A DNA stretch of 64,000 nucleotides from Pisaster brevispinus (GCA_023634235.1 JAMKCF010000061.1:310001-374000); one strand, 5' to 3'. Counted from the stretch's first letter, positions 46,945-59,165 are shown. Notes: generated by a model from the letters alone, not told the origin. Numbers and translations are program-made.

Positions 46945-47768
46945 GGGTCATTCTGTGCCAACTCACCTAAAATCCTGAAAAGTTCGGCAGGCTCCGTCTC
47001 AGATTTTGCTAGTATTTTTTTAAACAATCCCCTATGGGTGCCATGAACACATGCAAACTTTTAGAATCCTACTCCTCATAATTTTTTAGATATGACCCCC
47101 TAAAAAATTAAGCCCCGCCCCTTCAAATTGACTTTTTGTGTTTTCGGCATTTTTAGAGGTCTGTATCTACAAATGGAGATAAGATATATAGCTACAAATT
47201 AATTTGAAGGGTATCTGGTATCCCATCAACTAAATTATACTGTCAAAAGTAGCACAGGTCATTTGTATATCATGGTGTAGGTCTTTAAAAATGGACATTT
47301 TAGCCTGCGTGATGACTTTTCGTAATTTTTGAAACCCCTAGAGCCCAAGTGAAATGTCCGATTGCTATTATATTACATATGGTTATAAACTAGGTGCATA
47401 TTTGTGACCTGATATGAGGATAGACAAATCATGCCTTTGATGGGTACTTGGCAAGGGTCTGAAAATGGGTCCACCTGTAAAAATGCAAAAAATGCCTTTT
47501 TCAAGTGGTTATTTGACAACGTGGGACATTACTGACATATTTACAAATTCTTCCCAATAACACTTTGTATCCAGTCTACTTGTGTGAGAAAGAAAAAAAA
47601 AAGTTTTTTCAACTCCTTTACGTAAAAAAAAATAGTGAATATGCCTATATTAAGGTATTTGCTGTGTATGCTATTTAGTGACAGCACTTGTTTACAAAAG
47701 AGCCTGGACTTCTGCAGGCATGGTTTGTACACTAAAGAAGTGTAGTGCTGCTACTTGAATAAAAAAAA
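46945..47768 (-). repeat. Dispersed repeat D1, inverted copy
   Basis: Inverse of 28800-29510 and 58560-59165. It preserves the end 'ggtcattctgtgccaactca' that is lost in copy B. Confidence 0.75.
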
Positions 47769-48164
47769 ATCCCACTCTTATCATGTACGTACACAATAAC
47801 AAGTTTTATTCCACATATAAATCTGGGTGTCAATGACAACAACAATTATATAAGTTTCAAGTCAAAACATTATTGCAATAAGGAGTTATGGACATTCAAG
47901 GTTTCTCATTGATTTAACTCACTGATCAGGAACCAGTGAGACAATCATAGTTTCATTCTTTCCTTTGGACTGTGCAATATGCACTGTAGGCCCCCTATGT
48001 CTGTTGTAATGTTGAAGTCAAAGTTTTAAGTCAGTTATAAGATTTCACTTTTCATTTCCTTCATAGAGTCACATAGCAGTACAGGCTGGCTGACTGGTAC
48101 AGCTAGGTACAGCATACATGTACAAAGAAACCACTGATCCTAGTAGTAAATATTCAGCTTGAGT

Positions 48165-48330
48165 GACAAGCTACCATTGTTGTCTGTCTGTACTGTAAGT
48201 GTACAGGCAGCTCCATGTACCATTGTAGTCTGTTTGGTTGTATTGTATGGTGAATACTGAACTTTAAATCAACTTTCAATTTGCAAGTTACCATTGTTGC
48301 CTGTCTGTGTTGCACTTTTACAGAGTTCCT
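48165..48330. repeat. Dispersed repeat D2, copy 2
   Basis: Second copy of the repeat at 44575-44760, direct orientation. Confidence 0.65.
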
Positions 48331-49671
48331 ACACACAGAGCTAATAAATAACAATATGCTTAAAGTCGTTAAAACATATAGTACAGGAGGAAGACGAAAA
48401 TTGTCTTCAATATATTCAAACACTGAGCTGAAATGATGTAAGTTGCATTTATGAGTAGAATATTCTGTGGTTATTAATAAATTTCTATTTAGAATTTACA
48501 AATTACAGTTGTAAAGCTGTAACACTAATAATAAAAAGAGGAGATTTAGGCGCAATTAATTTTACAAAGCAAAAGGTTACACTCATACAGATACAGTAAC
48601 TCTGTCCTGGTTTGATCTGTTCAAAAATGTTGAAATTATAAAAATAACAACATGAACTAGATTCTTCTCACAGCCTAGAGTCTCCATACGGACTCTGCAT
48701 AAACAATAATGCTAATGTTTTTGTTGGGGTGAGGGGCTGGCTGAGAAGTGCTGGCTGAGTCAATGTGAGCAAATTGGGCGTTCATTCAAATTTTCCCAAA
48801 AGAGATAAGTAAAGTCCCACTGTTTGTTGCATTATTTTGGCTTGTTATGGTTTAATTTTGAAATTGATTACAAAAATATAATTTGGGTGGTGCTGTTCAA
48901 GTTTGGAAACCCTGGTCCACACTGGCTAAAGGGAAATAATAAGTTAGAAAAATAAGATTGTTTTTACTCGAGATGTGCCTCTTATCAATATACTTTGTCT
49001 TACAGTTTTGATTATGACATTCAGTCATAGCTTTTCAGTTTATTATCTTTGAGAAGTTCCTCTCATCAAAGAATGTAATGTCATCCTCTCAAACATGTCA
49101 AATATAAAAGCATTCCACATAAGATCATTTGTCAAACAATCATTTATAAAGTTGCAGGTCTGTAAAATTTGCTAGTTTCCAACAACACTATAAATTGATG
49201 ACTGCCAAAAAGGCAAAGAACCTGGAATTCGTTTCCATAAAGTGCAAAAATCTTTTCGTTCATTACACAGCTGGCACAGTTCCAAACAGGCGTGTTATGA
49301 CTCTTACGTTTTCACAAAGTGCCTAAGTCTCTGACCTACGGTCTCATCAACAGCCAAAAATAATTACACACAACGAGCTGCACACAGACCACGTTTGTAC
49401 AGTTTTCCCAAAGAGACAATCTTATTCCTTAAATCAATGATCAATAATCAACTCACACAAAATAAATATATTAACATGATTCACCATCTCTAATCCCCTG
49501 CTTTGTAGATTATCAATTTCAAACAATCTACGAACCAATGATTTCAAACTTTATTTAACTTCAAATACTGTTTTCTCCAAACATTAGGGCTTGACTGCAC
49601 AGAACTTTTTGGCACATGTGAAAATGGTAATAATACATGTATGTTCAGAACAATTCAAAAATAGTTCTTAC
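48331..49671. other. Nothing recognised
   Basis: AT-rich sequence, no supportable exon or repeat. Confidence 0.4.
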
Positions 49672-49855
49672 CTCTCATTGTGAGCTTCCTGTTTCTTGTG
49701 CATCTCCAACTCTCCCTGTAGTGTCTTCAGAGCTAGAGCTTCAAGGTAGAGTCTTCAGCATCTGCCCTGGGAGTCTCAGACTGACTAGGAGATTGAGGGT
49801 TGAGGTTACCATGGTTATGGGTTTCCAAGATGCTGGTGGACATGTGGAGGGACAC
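49672..49855 (-). CDS. Candidate exon copy C (Ser-rich/coiled-coil-like)
   Basis: Strong acceptor 'cctcttttatctcag' (49856) and donor GAGAG/gtaag. It starts VSLHMSTSILETHNHGNLNP then QSPSQSETPRADAEDST, and ends GELEMHKKQEAHNE. The two parts are in different frames because a 17-nt stretch (12 nt in copy B) lies between them; the first frame stops at LKL. Either a second internal acceptor (ctctag, about 49737) is used or the copy is broken. Homologous to 27099-27230 and 56871-56990, although it lies outside the large duplication. Confidence 0.4.
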
Positions 49856-49929
49856 CTGAGATAAAAGAGGATCAAAGTACATGTAGAGAAGAAGGGTTAA
49901 AATATGGAATTCAAAGACTGTCAAACTGT

Positions 49930-51705
49930 CTAAGCCACTAGCTTCAATCTAATTGGGCATGGCCAATGACTTTGGGTAATACAGGACTTACATGAAGATG
50001 AAACCATTTTACATTTATTACCTACAAAAACAAAATACATTTACTCTGTGATGAGATTATGGGAACAAATGCTTTAAAGTGTGCACGTTAAATCTGTACC
50101 TAACACACACAAAAACAGGTTAAGGAGTTATTTTTAAAAACTTGTAAAACAGTTTTAATTACTAGTTGTATGTGGCTTCCATTACTATACATTAAAAAGA
50201 ACCCAAGCTAGCCGTACACAGCTATAAGTACATCAATTAAAACATGATTACTGAGTTCATAAAGTTAAAAACAATGAAAGTCTGTACTTATTAATCTCAT
50301 TAACTCAAACATAGGAACAGCTTTCAATTAAAAGCAATAGAAACAGTCTGATTAATTATCAAGAAGAATACAAATGGTTTTAAGCAAAGATGACATCTGA
50401 TTCAAAAACCAAACTAGTATTCCAGTATGCTCCAGTGCAAGGTTAATCAACCTGTTATTGATCTCTCACTGAGTCCCAGTACTATGTGTAGGTCTGACAC
50501 CAAGACTTTTATTACCAAGAATAGTTTTTGCTTTGATCAGTGTTGATTGATCAATTCATGTTGAAGGGCCTTGTTTGGTTCTGGGGGCTTACAGTACTGG
50601 ATAGTTGAATAGACAGATCACATTCACAACCTTTCTATTTTGACAAGTAAAGTGAAGTGAGTACTGGTATGTACTGCTGTATTCTTTAACTAGCATGTGT
50701 AATGCCTATGATACAAATATGATGTGCAGACACACACAATGCTGTTTTATGCTGAGTGTATGTTTTTAAAGCTACAAGCTAAAGTTGCTCGGACATGGTG
50801 TTCTCTATGTGACCATTAAGGTGTTGTTACGTCACTGTTTTAATAGGCACGGGGAAACTGGCTTTGAAGTTCTCGGTTCTTTATTGAATCTGTAAAAATT
50901 GGTGAACAAAGTGTTGTTGAAGGTTCGGCCAATTTCAGAATGACGGTAAACTCAAGTTAAGTAATAATAACAACTGTATAAATGGAAAATGAATCAAGCT
51001 TAAGTAACAATAAAAACTCCCGGTCGCCACCTTGGCGAACCGCATACCTCATGTAAACCGTACGGAGATTGATTAGAGATACACTAAATAATACAAATGT
51101 TGATTTAAAAGAAACACTAGAATTCCCATACATTCCTTTGGTAACTAGGTAAGAGTTGAAAGATTTAAGAAATGATGCAAAGAGATATATAAAATAGACA
51201 AGATTCATACCTGTAAAAATTGGTGAACAAAGTGTTGTTGAAGGTTCGGCCAATTTCAGAATGACGCCCAGATTATTGAACGGCGGGAAATATACAAATT
51301 AGAACGTAGGGGGCGCTTCGTAAATTTAAATGATAAAGAGATATTTACAACAACAAAAGGTTTGAAATGAATATACAAAGTAGGAATATACCAACATTTA
51401 ACGGGGGTGTTCTTTACATACACCTGGGCCGTGACATCTACAACACACCCTACATTGTAGCCCAGGTTGGACTCCTCCGTTGCATTACACTGACGTCCTA
51501 CCAGGGCTACTGTACATTGGATATAATTCCACTGTCAATCAATTCCAGCCAGTCTTAATAGGACATGGGTAAACATGAATGCATGACTGAGATACCATTG
51601 CTTAAACTGTCTAAAAGCCTTAAAGCAATCTGACTGAAGGCTTGCATAATCACATAATCATACTCAATCATTTGACCTACAGTACATGTACATGTACATG
51701 TGCAA
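49930..51705. other. Exact 55-bp direct repeat, otherwise nothing recognised
   Basis: A 55-bp sequence starting 'tgtaaaaattggtgaacaaa' is present without change at 50891-50945 and 51212-51266. On the minus strand the right copy ends at a GT donor-like site (ttacag/gtatga). The other bases show no gene. Confidence 0.5.
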
Positions 51706-51975
51706 TGTGAACTATGGTCAAATGGTTAGACTGCAGGACTTGCAATCATAAGGGTTTGGGTTTGAATCCAGCCAAACTAATCCCTGATTTCACAATGACA
51801 TAAAGTAATGTCAGTTAGTTACTAAGTCCCATTTTATTGATTTGTGCACATCAGAATCATAGACGTTAAATCAATGCTTGTATGAGAGAGATTGACTGTT
51901 GCCAGCTCAGTGTTTATATCCCCTTGTGGGAGCTTTGCTGCATTCCCTTGTTGGAAAGGTCATCTAAACCTACAA
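51706..51975 (+). repeat. tRNA-derived SINE, plus strand
   Basis: 'tggtcaaatggttagactgc' (A box), 'gggtttgaatcc' (B box), and a 3' part 'gggagctttgctgcattccc' ending 'aaaggtcatctaaacc'. A full-length-looking SINE. Confidence 0.75.
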
Positions 51976-52019
51976 CAAAAATGTGAATAAGAAACATCAG
52001 GGTTAACTTCCACACTTAC

Positions 52020-52205
52020 GGGATAAGTGTTCATAATTTTTTTTATGTACAGTACCAATCCTAGTAAATGTGACCTGGGGCTTTGTCTTAAGAAATTATG
52101 GTAAAGTATTCTGCTTAGAGACACAAGTGTCAAGACCACGACTCGAACCAACACTTTGCTGATCAGAAACACCAGAACTTAAATCCAGAGTTCTTAACGA
52201 TTGCT
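52020..52205 (-). repeat. tRNA-derived SINE, minus strand
   Basis: The minus strand shows 'gtgttggttcgagtcgtgg' (B box), then 'gacacttgtgtctctaagca' and 'actttaccataatttcttaa'. Related to 44830-45066, with a diverged head. Confidence 0.7.
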
Positions 52206-52269
52206 ATGACATACCACAAGACACTAGTAAATCTTACTGTTATTTTACCCTGATATCAACATTTATTCA

Positions 52270-52380
52270 GAGTTGTAGTTGTATTCGAGTCCGAGTGCGA
52301 GTCTCAAGTCACTTGGGTCGAGTCCAAGTCTGAGTCACGAGTCACTTGGATTGAGACCAAGTCTGAGTCACGAGTCACTT
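52270..52380. repeat. GAGTC-rich minisatellite
   Basis: Three imperfect copies of 'gtctgagtcacgagtcactt'-type sequence with a ~35-bp period. Confidence 0.7.
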
Positions 52381-52487
52381 GTTTAAATCACTAAACACAG
52401 TTGAAATGAGAACCATGCCAAATGCAAAAAAATGCAACAAGGGATATAAGTAGGATTTGAAACTTTGTATGGTGGAAGTATAACTAA

Positions 52488-52553
52488 GTAAGGCTTGCGG
52501 TAACACCATGTGGAAATCTCTTTGAGTCTACATGGTGTTACCGCAAGCCTTAC
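52488..52553. other. Perfect 24-bp stem-loop
   Basis: Arms 52488-52511 and 52530-52553 are exact inverses (core GGCTTGCGGTAACACCATGT), with an 18-nt loop. The 12-mer 'aacaagggatat' occurs on either side (about 52436 and 52556). It could be a tiny palindromic MITE or a hairpin RNA precursor. Perfect pairing favours a young foldback over an animal microRNA. Confidence 0.7.
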
Positions 52554-52599
52554 ATAACAAGGGATATGTTGCAATGTGCAGGCATGCTGTTTGTGAAAG

Positions 52600-53573
52600 G
52601 ACTGAATGACCTGACTGAGCAATTTTAACACATCATATTACAGGCCAAGCATGACTTTGTATTGGATGAGTTCAAACAAAAACACAAGGGACATTCATTA
52701 AAGGTACGGTCAGACTTTGGTAATGACCCCGAAAAACAAATTAGAAATTTCTTTCTGAAATCGAACTTGTTTTAAAGCTGGTAATAGTAAGCATCCTAGA
52801 AATTAGTTTGTCTGAAATGCTCGTTGATTAAAAATCCTTAATTGCATCTAAAAAACACTTTTCCCAGATTTCCCGCTGTCACTTTGATAAACATGGATGG
52901 ATTTGACATTCTTGTGAAAATACCCTAACAGTTGTTTTTCTGTTTTCTCAGCCAGTAGATACTCATTTTTTATTCTGAAGAAACTTTCACCTGTGACTTT
53001 TGTATATTTCTTTATAAATTTACCTATAGTCTGCGATATGTTGACACAAACCAAATGATGACCCTAACTTTATTTAACCCTCTCCAGCTTCAAAATAACT
53101 TGAAAATGGAATTGTTCAGTACTATCAATAGCAGCTCCAAAACTAGGGTCAAATTGTAAGGGGATATAAGAGGGTGCAAATTTTTTTTCGGGGGGGGGGG
53201 GGGGGGGGGACTACTGGCAAAAAAACCTGCAAATCTTGTTTGCATTTCTTTGAAACAAAAAGCGCTCTTGTTATACCATTTACTACTTTTTGTATGACAA
53301 TCTGACAGGAAGGCAAAAACAAATGCCTTGTCTGCGTGTCAATGGAAGTTTAGTTTTAAACACATTTAAATTATCACATTAAAGCTAATCAAATGTAACA
53401 TTTGCCTCTGGAATTTTGAAATATAGATTGTCAAGACTTTAAATGGGAAGCAGGAGGGGGGTCTCAGTGCCCCCCTCAATACACTACTGGTCATTAGCAG
53501 AGATGTTTATAATGACCATGAAATCAAGTATTCCATTGATGAGAAAGGCTACTGGTATAAGACATTGATCTAA
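52600..53573. other. TRIM-gene 5' flank, 20-G tract
   Basis: Contains a run of 20 G (53190-53209). No promoter could be assigned, because the acceptor at 53601-53602 implies that the transcription start lies further upstream in an unseen non-coding exon. Confidence 0.4.
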
Positions 53574-53633
53574 TTGGGTCAGTTTTCTCTTTTAATTCAC
53601 AGCTCAACATTTCAGCAAGTACTTCCAATCAGA

Positions 53634-55355
53634 ATGGCATCCAATATAACAACTCAGTCAGTGCTAGCAGAGATTAGTCAGGATCATCTTGAATGTCCAA
53701 TTTGCAGTGAACGCTTCAAGCAACCCAAACTACTGAAGTGTTCTCATTCATTTTGTCTTGAATGCCTTCAACAACTCAGACAGAATAGTCCAAGTCCTAC
53801 AGCACTTTCATGTCCAGTGTGTAGACAAGAAACTCTGTTAAAGGAAAATGGCATTGTTGGTCTGAGAACGGATTTTAAATCTATTTCCCTGATAGAAGCA
53901 TTTGAGAAACAGGAAAACCAACTGAAACAACAGCAAGGAAAACAAGTACCCAGTCAGGAGTTTATTTTCAAGTGTAGTAAGCATACTGGCAAGGATCTTG
54001 TCCTGTATTGTGAAACATGCAAGAAACTGATATGTATAACTTGCATCATAAAAGACCACAGCAAGCACACTGCAATAGAACTGAATGAAGCTTCAGACAA
54101 AAGTAAACGACATGCCACTGAACTTCTAGCACAAATAAGACAGAGTATCCAAACCTTCAACATTGCCATTCAAGAAATAGACATGTCCCGTAAGACGTTA
54201 GATTCTATGTTTGCTGCAACCAAAGAGAAAATCTCCAAGAAGGCTGATGAGAAGATTGCCAAGGAGGTTGCCAGGATCAGAGAGGAGCAGCAGAAACTGA
54301 TGCAAGAGGCTGAACAGATTTATAAAGACAGAGTCAAGAAAATGGAAACTGCACGAGCTACAAACAGCAAAGAGATGAACAAAGCAGATCTCAAGCAGGA
54401 TGAGGTTATTCAACTCATGGAACAACAGATCGATATTGTACATCACATACATGTAGAACAACTCTTACAAGACCTCAAAGAATACAGAGAGATGAAATCA
54501 ACAAAAGTAGCTGATGGGTTGACTTATATGGACTTTAAAGAAGGCCAGAAACCACTAGGGAGACTGGTGCTAAAAGATAAATGGACACTGAAAACAAACA
54601 TAAAGACTACTTATCCTGCATGTGATGTGTCTGCATACTCCAATAGTGATATTGTTGTGTTACATGAGAACAGTGTAAGTTTGATTACAATATCAGCAGA
54701 CATGGCAAAGGGCAATCCTCAATCCACTGTCATCCCACAAAAACTACTAATCAAAGGTCTTACTGGACCAAGCAGAGTGACTGTGAACAAGAATGATGAG
54801 CTCATTGTTCTAGATAATGGAACAGTCAAGACCTTCAGCAGGAACTACATGTATCAGCTCCTCCAACAGTTCAATCTAGGCAGTAAACTATCATGTATTA
54901 CAGTGGATGACAACAATCTGATAGCTGTGGGTTATCAACACAAGGCAGAGATCTCTCTACACAAACCAGATGGAACCCTCATCAGAACACTGCGTGCTCC
55001 AGGAATTGGTGACTACTTGACTACCTACAAACAGCGACTCATCTACACCAACTGGGCTGGCAGGAAGTTAGTATCAGTAGACTACAATGGTGAAGTGGTA
55101 TTCTCAGTAGATACCAATCAGCCTGGGTGGCCTAGTGGTGTGTGTTGTGACAAGGATGGGAGCATCTACATGTACGTTGCTATCAGGAGAGGACTATTCC
55201 TAGCTGATATCCACCAATACAGCCCTGATGGCGAATACATTGGATGTATCATCAAGGGTTATGGTTATCTCTGTAAGCCATGTATTACAGTCACACCAGC
55301 TGGTGATCTGGCTGTGGCTGCACGCAATTCAGTTAAAATCTATCAGCATGAGTAA
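53634..55355 (+). CDS. TRIM-family RING E3 ligase with NHL-like propeller
   Basis: 573 aa from ATG 53634 (MASNITTQSV; A at -3, G at +4). The frame is open further upstream, but a splice acceptor 'ctcttttaattcacag' ends at 53602, so the upstream codons are intronic or 5' UTR. The RING finger spans 21-63 (C21, C24, C36, H38, C41, C44, C60, C63: C3HC4). B-box 2 spans 114-145 (C114, H117, C126, C129, C134, C137, H142, H145). A coiled coil rich in Lys/Glu/Gln covers about 155-300. Residues ~325-573 form an NHL-like beta-propeller. The zinc ligands are complete, so ubiquitin-ligase activity is plausible; the propeller would bind the target protein or RNA. The whole CDS is in one exon, as in many expanded invertebrate TRIM genes. 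The exact orthologue is not assigned. Confidence 0.95.
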   Translation: MASNITTQSVLAEISQDHLECPICSERFKQPKLLKCSHSFCLECLQQLRQNSPSPTALSCPVCRQETLLKENGIVGLRTDFKSISLIEAFEKQENQLKQQQGKQVPSQEFIFKCSKHTGKDLVLYCETCKKLICITCIIKDHSKHTAIELNEASDKSKRHATELLAQIRQSIQTFNIAIQEIDMSRKTLDSMFAATKEKISKKADEKIAKEVARIREEQQKLMQEAEQIYKDRVKKMETARATNSKEMNKADLKQDEVIQLMEQQIDIVHHIHVEQLLQDLKEYREMKSTKVADGLTYMDFKEGQKPLGRLVLKDKWTLKTNIKTTYPACDVSAYSNSDIVVLHENSVSLITISADMAKGNPQSTVIPQKLLIKGLTGPSRVTVNKNDELIVLDNGTVKTFSRNYMYQLLQQFNLGSKLSCITVDDNNLIAVGYQHKAEISLHKPDGTLIRTLRAPGIGDYLTTYKQRLIYTNWAGRKLVSVDYNGEVVFSVDTNQPGWPSGVCCDKDGSIYMYVAIRRGLFLADIHQYSPDGEYIGCIIKGYGYLCKPCITVTPAGDLAVAARNSVKIYQHE

Positions 55356-55362
55356 AGACCTC

Positions 55363-55368
55363 AATAAA
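55363..55368 (+). promoter_or_regulatory. Polyadenylation signal AATAAA of the TRIM gene
   Basis: AATAAA begins 8 nt after the stop codon of the TRIM frame. If used, the 3' UTR would be only about 20-30 nt. A longer UTR into the following repeat element is also possible. Confidence 0.5.
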
Positions 55369-55379
55369 CATTATGCTAG

Positions 55380-56761
55380 ACCACAACAAGGTCAAAGCTA
55401 AGATGAATGTAATTCACACATATCTCAAAAAAATAATGAACCGAATTACATAAAATTTGTATTCTGGGGGTTTCTGAGGGAGTACAATCAGCACACCAAA
55501 TTTCATTTCAATCTGTGACAGTCAGGTCCAAAAGTGTGTCGAATTGACATGGAATGACCCACAAGTGTATTAAGGCAAGCTACTTTGTAATACAACACAA
55601 ACATTACAACTTGTTGACATGTGGTTCAGGAAATAGTGGGTTTTTTAAAGTTTTGAGCTTATTGTTTGGACTGGAAGTACAGTGTAAAGGTCAAAGTGGG
55701 TTCATCTTTTTAATTAAAAAGTTGCAATATTTGTAAGCTACAAAACAACACAAACATTTTGACTTTATGACATGGGATTCAGAAGATAAGATTTTTGATA
55801 GTTTTGAGCTCCCTGTTAGGACCGGAAGTAAAGGTCAAAGTGAGGTCATTTCTGAATGTTGCATGTAACATTTGCAACAAAACAACAAAACATTAAAACA
55901 TTACGACTTTATGACATGTGGTTCAGAAGATAAAATTTGTTTAAGAAATAAGCTATGAGTTACTCAATTCTACACCCGATGATGTCACAGTAAAAAAACT
56001 TGTGTTTTTCACACTAACAAATTTTATAAGGTATAGGGTACATGATTGTATATAACTTATTCCCATCTAATACATTTTCACGAAAAACCCTAAACGTAAG
56101 TATGAATTACATGTGTTGCTCATGCACAAATCAATTGGGCTGTGCACAAAGTATTTGGTCCTCTATCGGTTAGGAATTAAATAAACAAGATACGCATTTC
56201 TTTCTTTTTTTCTTGACTCAAGAAAGTCCTAATCTCATTTAAGTCCACACAGTAGATCAACCACAAACGCGATGGTAACTGGATGTAGTCTATGAAGCAT
56301 TTCGTTTAAGCCACTATGTGTATTGTACACAGAATGAAAGCATGCCAACATGTGGTGTCATGATGACATGACGGTAAAAAAATATGCCAAAATTGTCAAC
56401 TAAAATAAACAATGTGTCTATAACCTGATAACTGAAATAATTTTGAAAAACGGATATTTACTTTTGAGATATGATGGACACAAGATTGACTAATTAAATA
56501 TTCACAGCGCTGTCATATGCATAGTTAATTAGGAATTTTAATCCAATGTCATTTGCAAGCTAAGTCAGGACATGAGCGTTCATGTGGTATACAATTTTTG
56601 TGCTTCTTATAATGGTAAAGTAACAGTATGTTTTCAAAAAGTTCATGTGTTAAGTCAATGAATTTTTGGTGGAAACAGAATGATAATAATTGATAACAAT
56701 AGTAATATTTTTAAAATAATAAATCAATGATAGCTGTTCTGATTAACACGTCGGAGCAGCT
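55380..56761 (+). mobile_element. Helentron/HINE-like element, AGCTGTTCCG family, 5' end unclear
   Basis: Contains 'ccggaagtaaaggtcaaagt' minisatellite copies (about 55670, 55810), then a 3' region homologous to 36780-37000 ('gagatatgatgg', 'ttgactaattaaatattca'), and ends in the hairpin AGCTGTTCTGA...TCGGAGCAGCT (56732-56761). Fewer minisatellite copies than at 35.2 kb. It begins immediately after the TRIM gene. Confidence 0.65.
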
Positions 56762-56870
56762 AAATAGAAACAGTTTTTAGCGACATACATGTACAGGGAG
56801 ACTTGTAAATCTGTAACAAGAGATGTTAATTTACAATAAATGTCCACAGCACATCCAGACTATTCCTTAC

Positions 56871-56990
56871 CTCTCATTGTGAGCTTCCTGTTTCTTGTCC
56901 ATCTCCAACTCTCCTTGTAGTGTCTTTGGACCTTCACTGGTAGAGTCTTCAGCATCTGCCCTGGGAGTCTGAGACTGACTAGGAGATTGT
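56871..56990 (-). CDS. Candidate exon copy B (open frame)
   Basis: Donor GAGAG/gtaagg. The frame is open through QSPSQSQTPRADAEDSTSEG and PKTLQGELEMDKKQEAHNE. This is the only one of three copies with an uninterrupted frame. The acceptor is ambiguous: several AG lie in 'tcctagtcagtctcagactc'. The AG before ATGCTG (start 56955) matches the phase-1 end of the exon at 58294. Charged, helix-prone C-terminal part. Confidence 0.4.
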
Positions 56991-58293
56991 ATAAATGCAA
57001 CAATAGATGATTCAAGCATTTGTACACAATTTCCACTTGCAGTAAATTTAAAACAGATTGTCTGTTTGTCATGAGTATAACTGTTTCATGAAGACTCTCC
57101 CCACAATAACTGAAATCTTATATCATTAGCAGATGGTGCAGCAACCAGAATGGGGATTTTACTTCTATAACTTTGCCCCCAAAAATATAAAATAAAATAA
57201 ATACAAATAAATAAATAAATAAATAAATAAATATAAATAAATAAATACAAATAAATAAATAAACTACAATTCTAATAACTGTTGTGTAACAGCTCAAGGA
57301 TCGCAAATGATTATGCTTTGGAGAAACTGTAAATATAACTAAAAATAGTGAGAAAAACCCCATCTCCAATCTTTTCTGGAACAAATGCTTTGAAGGCAAT
57401 GTCAAGATATTTGTATTTTTACACTAGGAACGTCTTGAAAAATGGCTCACAGTGGCATCAATTGTGTTAACCACTTCACATCAATTTCTGTGGAAATTTT
57501 TTGAGCTTCTTCAGTAATCGTTCTCCTTTGTTGCCAAAATGAAACCGTGACTTGACGAAGTAAAGAAAAGAAAGGTTCTTTTAATTAGCACCGGGATTTG
57601 ATGTTGTCTTGCAAGAAAAGTTGAGTAGGCACTCACCGTGATTCACAGAACCTCAGCCATGGTTTGCTGGAATCTGGGAATGCTTGGACTTACATGTACC
57701 TCCCATTAAACCAAACACAGTAATAAACAATGGTGACAGCCTGTCCATTCTTGTATGCCACATTTGTACAACAGAACAGAAGTCTGGAATCTGGGATTGC
57801 ACCCCCAACCCCCCCCCCCCTTCGAAAAGGATATTATGAGGTATGTTTTCAACACCTGGGGTCCCTCTTTGTACATGTATGTCAGTGAAACAAAGTGCGG
57901 CACAGTAGGTGCATGCCTGTGCACACTGTAATATCAAAACTCTGGGTGGATTTTACCATCAGCTGTCAGGCTGCCAGCAAAAACTGAGGGCACTCTGCTG
58001 AAGTTGTTCCAGTCCTAATAAACCGTCCACAGTAAGTCAGTCCAGATATACTTGGCTTGTACACACATCATTTGATGTGAAGTGGTTAAATCATTAACAT
58101 TTATGCATAGACTGAAATAATAGTTGCCAAGGTTTCCCATGTACATGTTCACAGTTTAAGTACACACACACTACTGCAAGTCAATTTTTACCCTTGTGCC
58201 ATGTGCATCACCCCACCCCCTTCTTCTCTTCCTGTGGGCAGAGTCATTTTTATTTCTTATCTTTGCAATGACCAATACATAATGAATTCTCAC

Positions 58294-58366
58294 CTTTTAA
58301 AGTAATGTCTCTGGCAGGAATCACTGAGCAATCTACCCTGTGCACAACAAACACCTTGAACTCCAT
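58294..58366 (-). CDS. Possible first exon, copy B
   Basis: ATG at 58366 opens MEFKVFVVHRVDCSVIPARD then ITLK, ending AAAG/gtgag (phase 1). One residue differs from copy A. Could splice to 56871-56955 in phase. Confidence 0.38.
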
Positions 58367-58559
58367 CACCAAGAAATGTGAAGCTGTTATCTGCTCACTA
58401 TCTGCTGGTTCACAAGCGCAGCCTTTGCCTGTTTGCCTTAACTGTAATGGAATATAAAGTGCATTTTAATATCCTAAATATTTAGGGAATAAGTTTGATA
58501 AGGTTCATCTGATAACATAAAAGGATGAATATTTTACTAAGCGCCTTATAATCCTTTAA

Positions 58560-59165
58560 AAAAGACTGACAGAGAGGAATGTGTTTTTTGTTCAAGTGGT
58601 AGCACTACGCTTCCGTAGTGTACAAACCATGCCTGCAGAAGTCCAGGCTCTGTTGTTCTTTTGTAAATAAGTGCTGTCACTAAATTGCATACACACAATT
58701 TGTAAATCTGTCAGTAATGTCCCATGTTGTCAAATAACCACTTGAAAAAGGCTTTTTTTTGGCATTTTTACAGGGGGACCAAAATTCAGACCCCTGCCAA
58801 GTACCCATCAAAAGCGTGATTAGTCTATCCTTACATAAGGTCACAACTAGTTTATAACCAAATGGAATGTAAAACCAATCGGACATTTCACTTAGGCACT
58901 AGGGGGTCTCAAGTTTACGACGAAAAGTCATTACGCAGGCTAAAATTTTTAAAGACCTACAATGTGTACGTACATTGTACATGTACACCTTGATATTAAA
59001 ATGACCTGTGCTACTTTTGACAGTATAATTTAGTTGATGGGATACCAGATACCCTTCAAATTAATTTGTAGCTATATATCTTATCTCCATTTGTAGGCAG
59101 ACCTCTAAAAATGCCGAAAACACAAAAAGTCAATTTGAAGGGGCGAGGCTTAATTTGTTACAAGA
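58560..59165 (+). repeat. Dispersed repeat D1, copy in duplication B
   Basis: Same repeat as 28800-29510, lacking the 'ggtaagttggcacggaatg' end. Confidence 0.75.
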
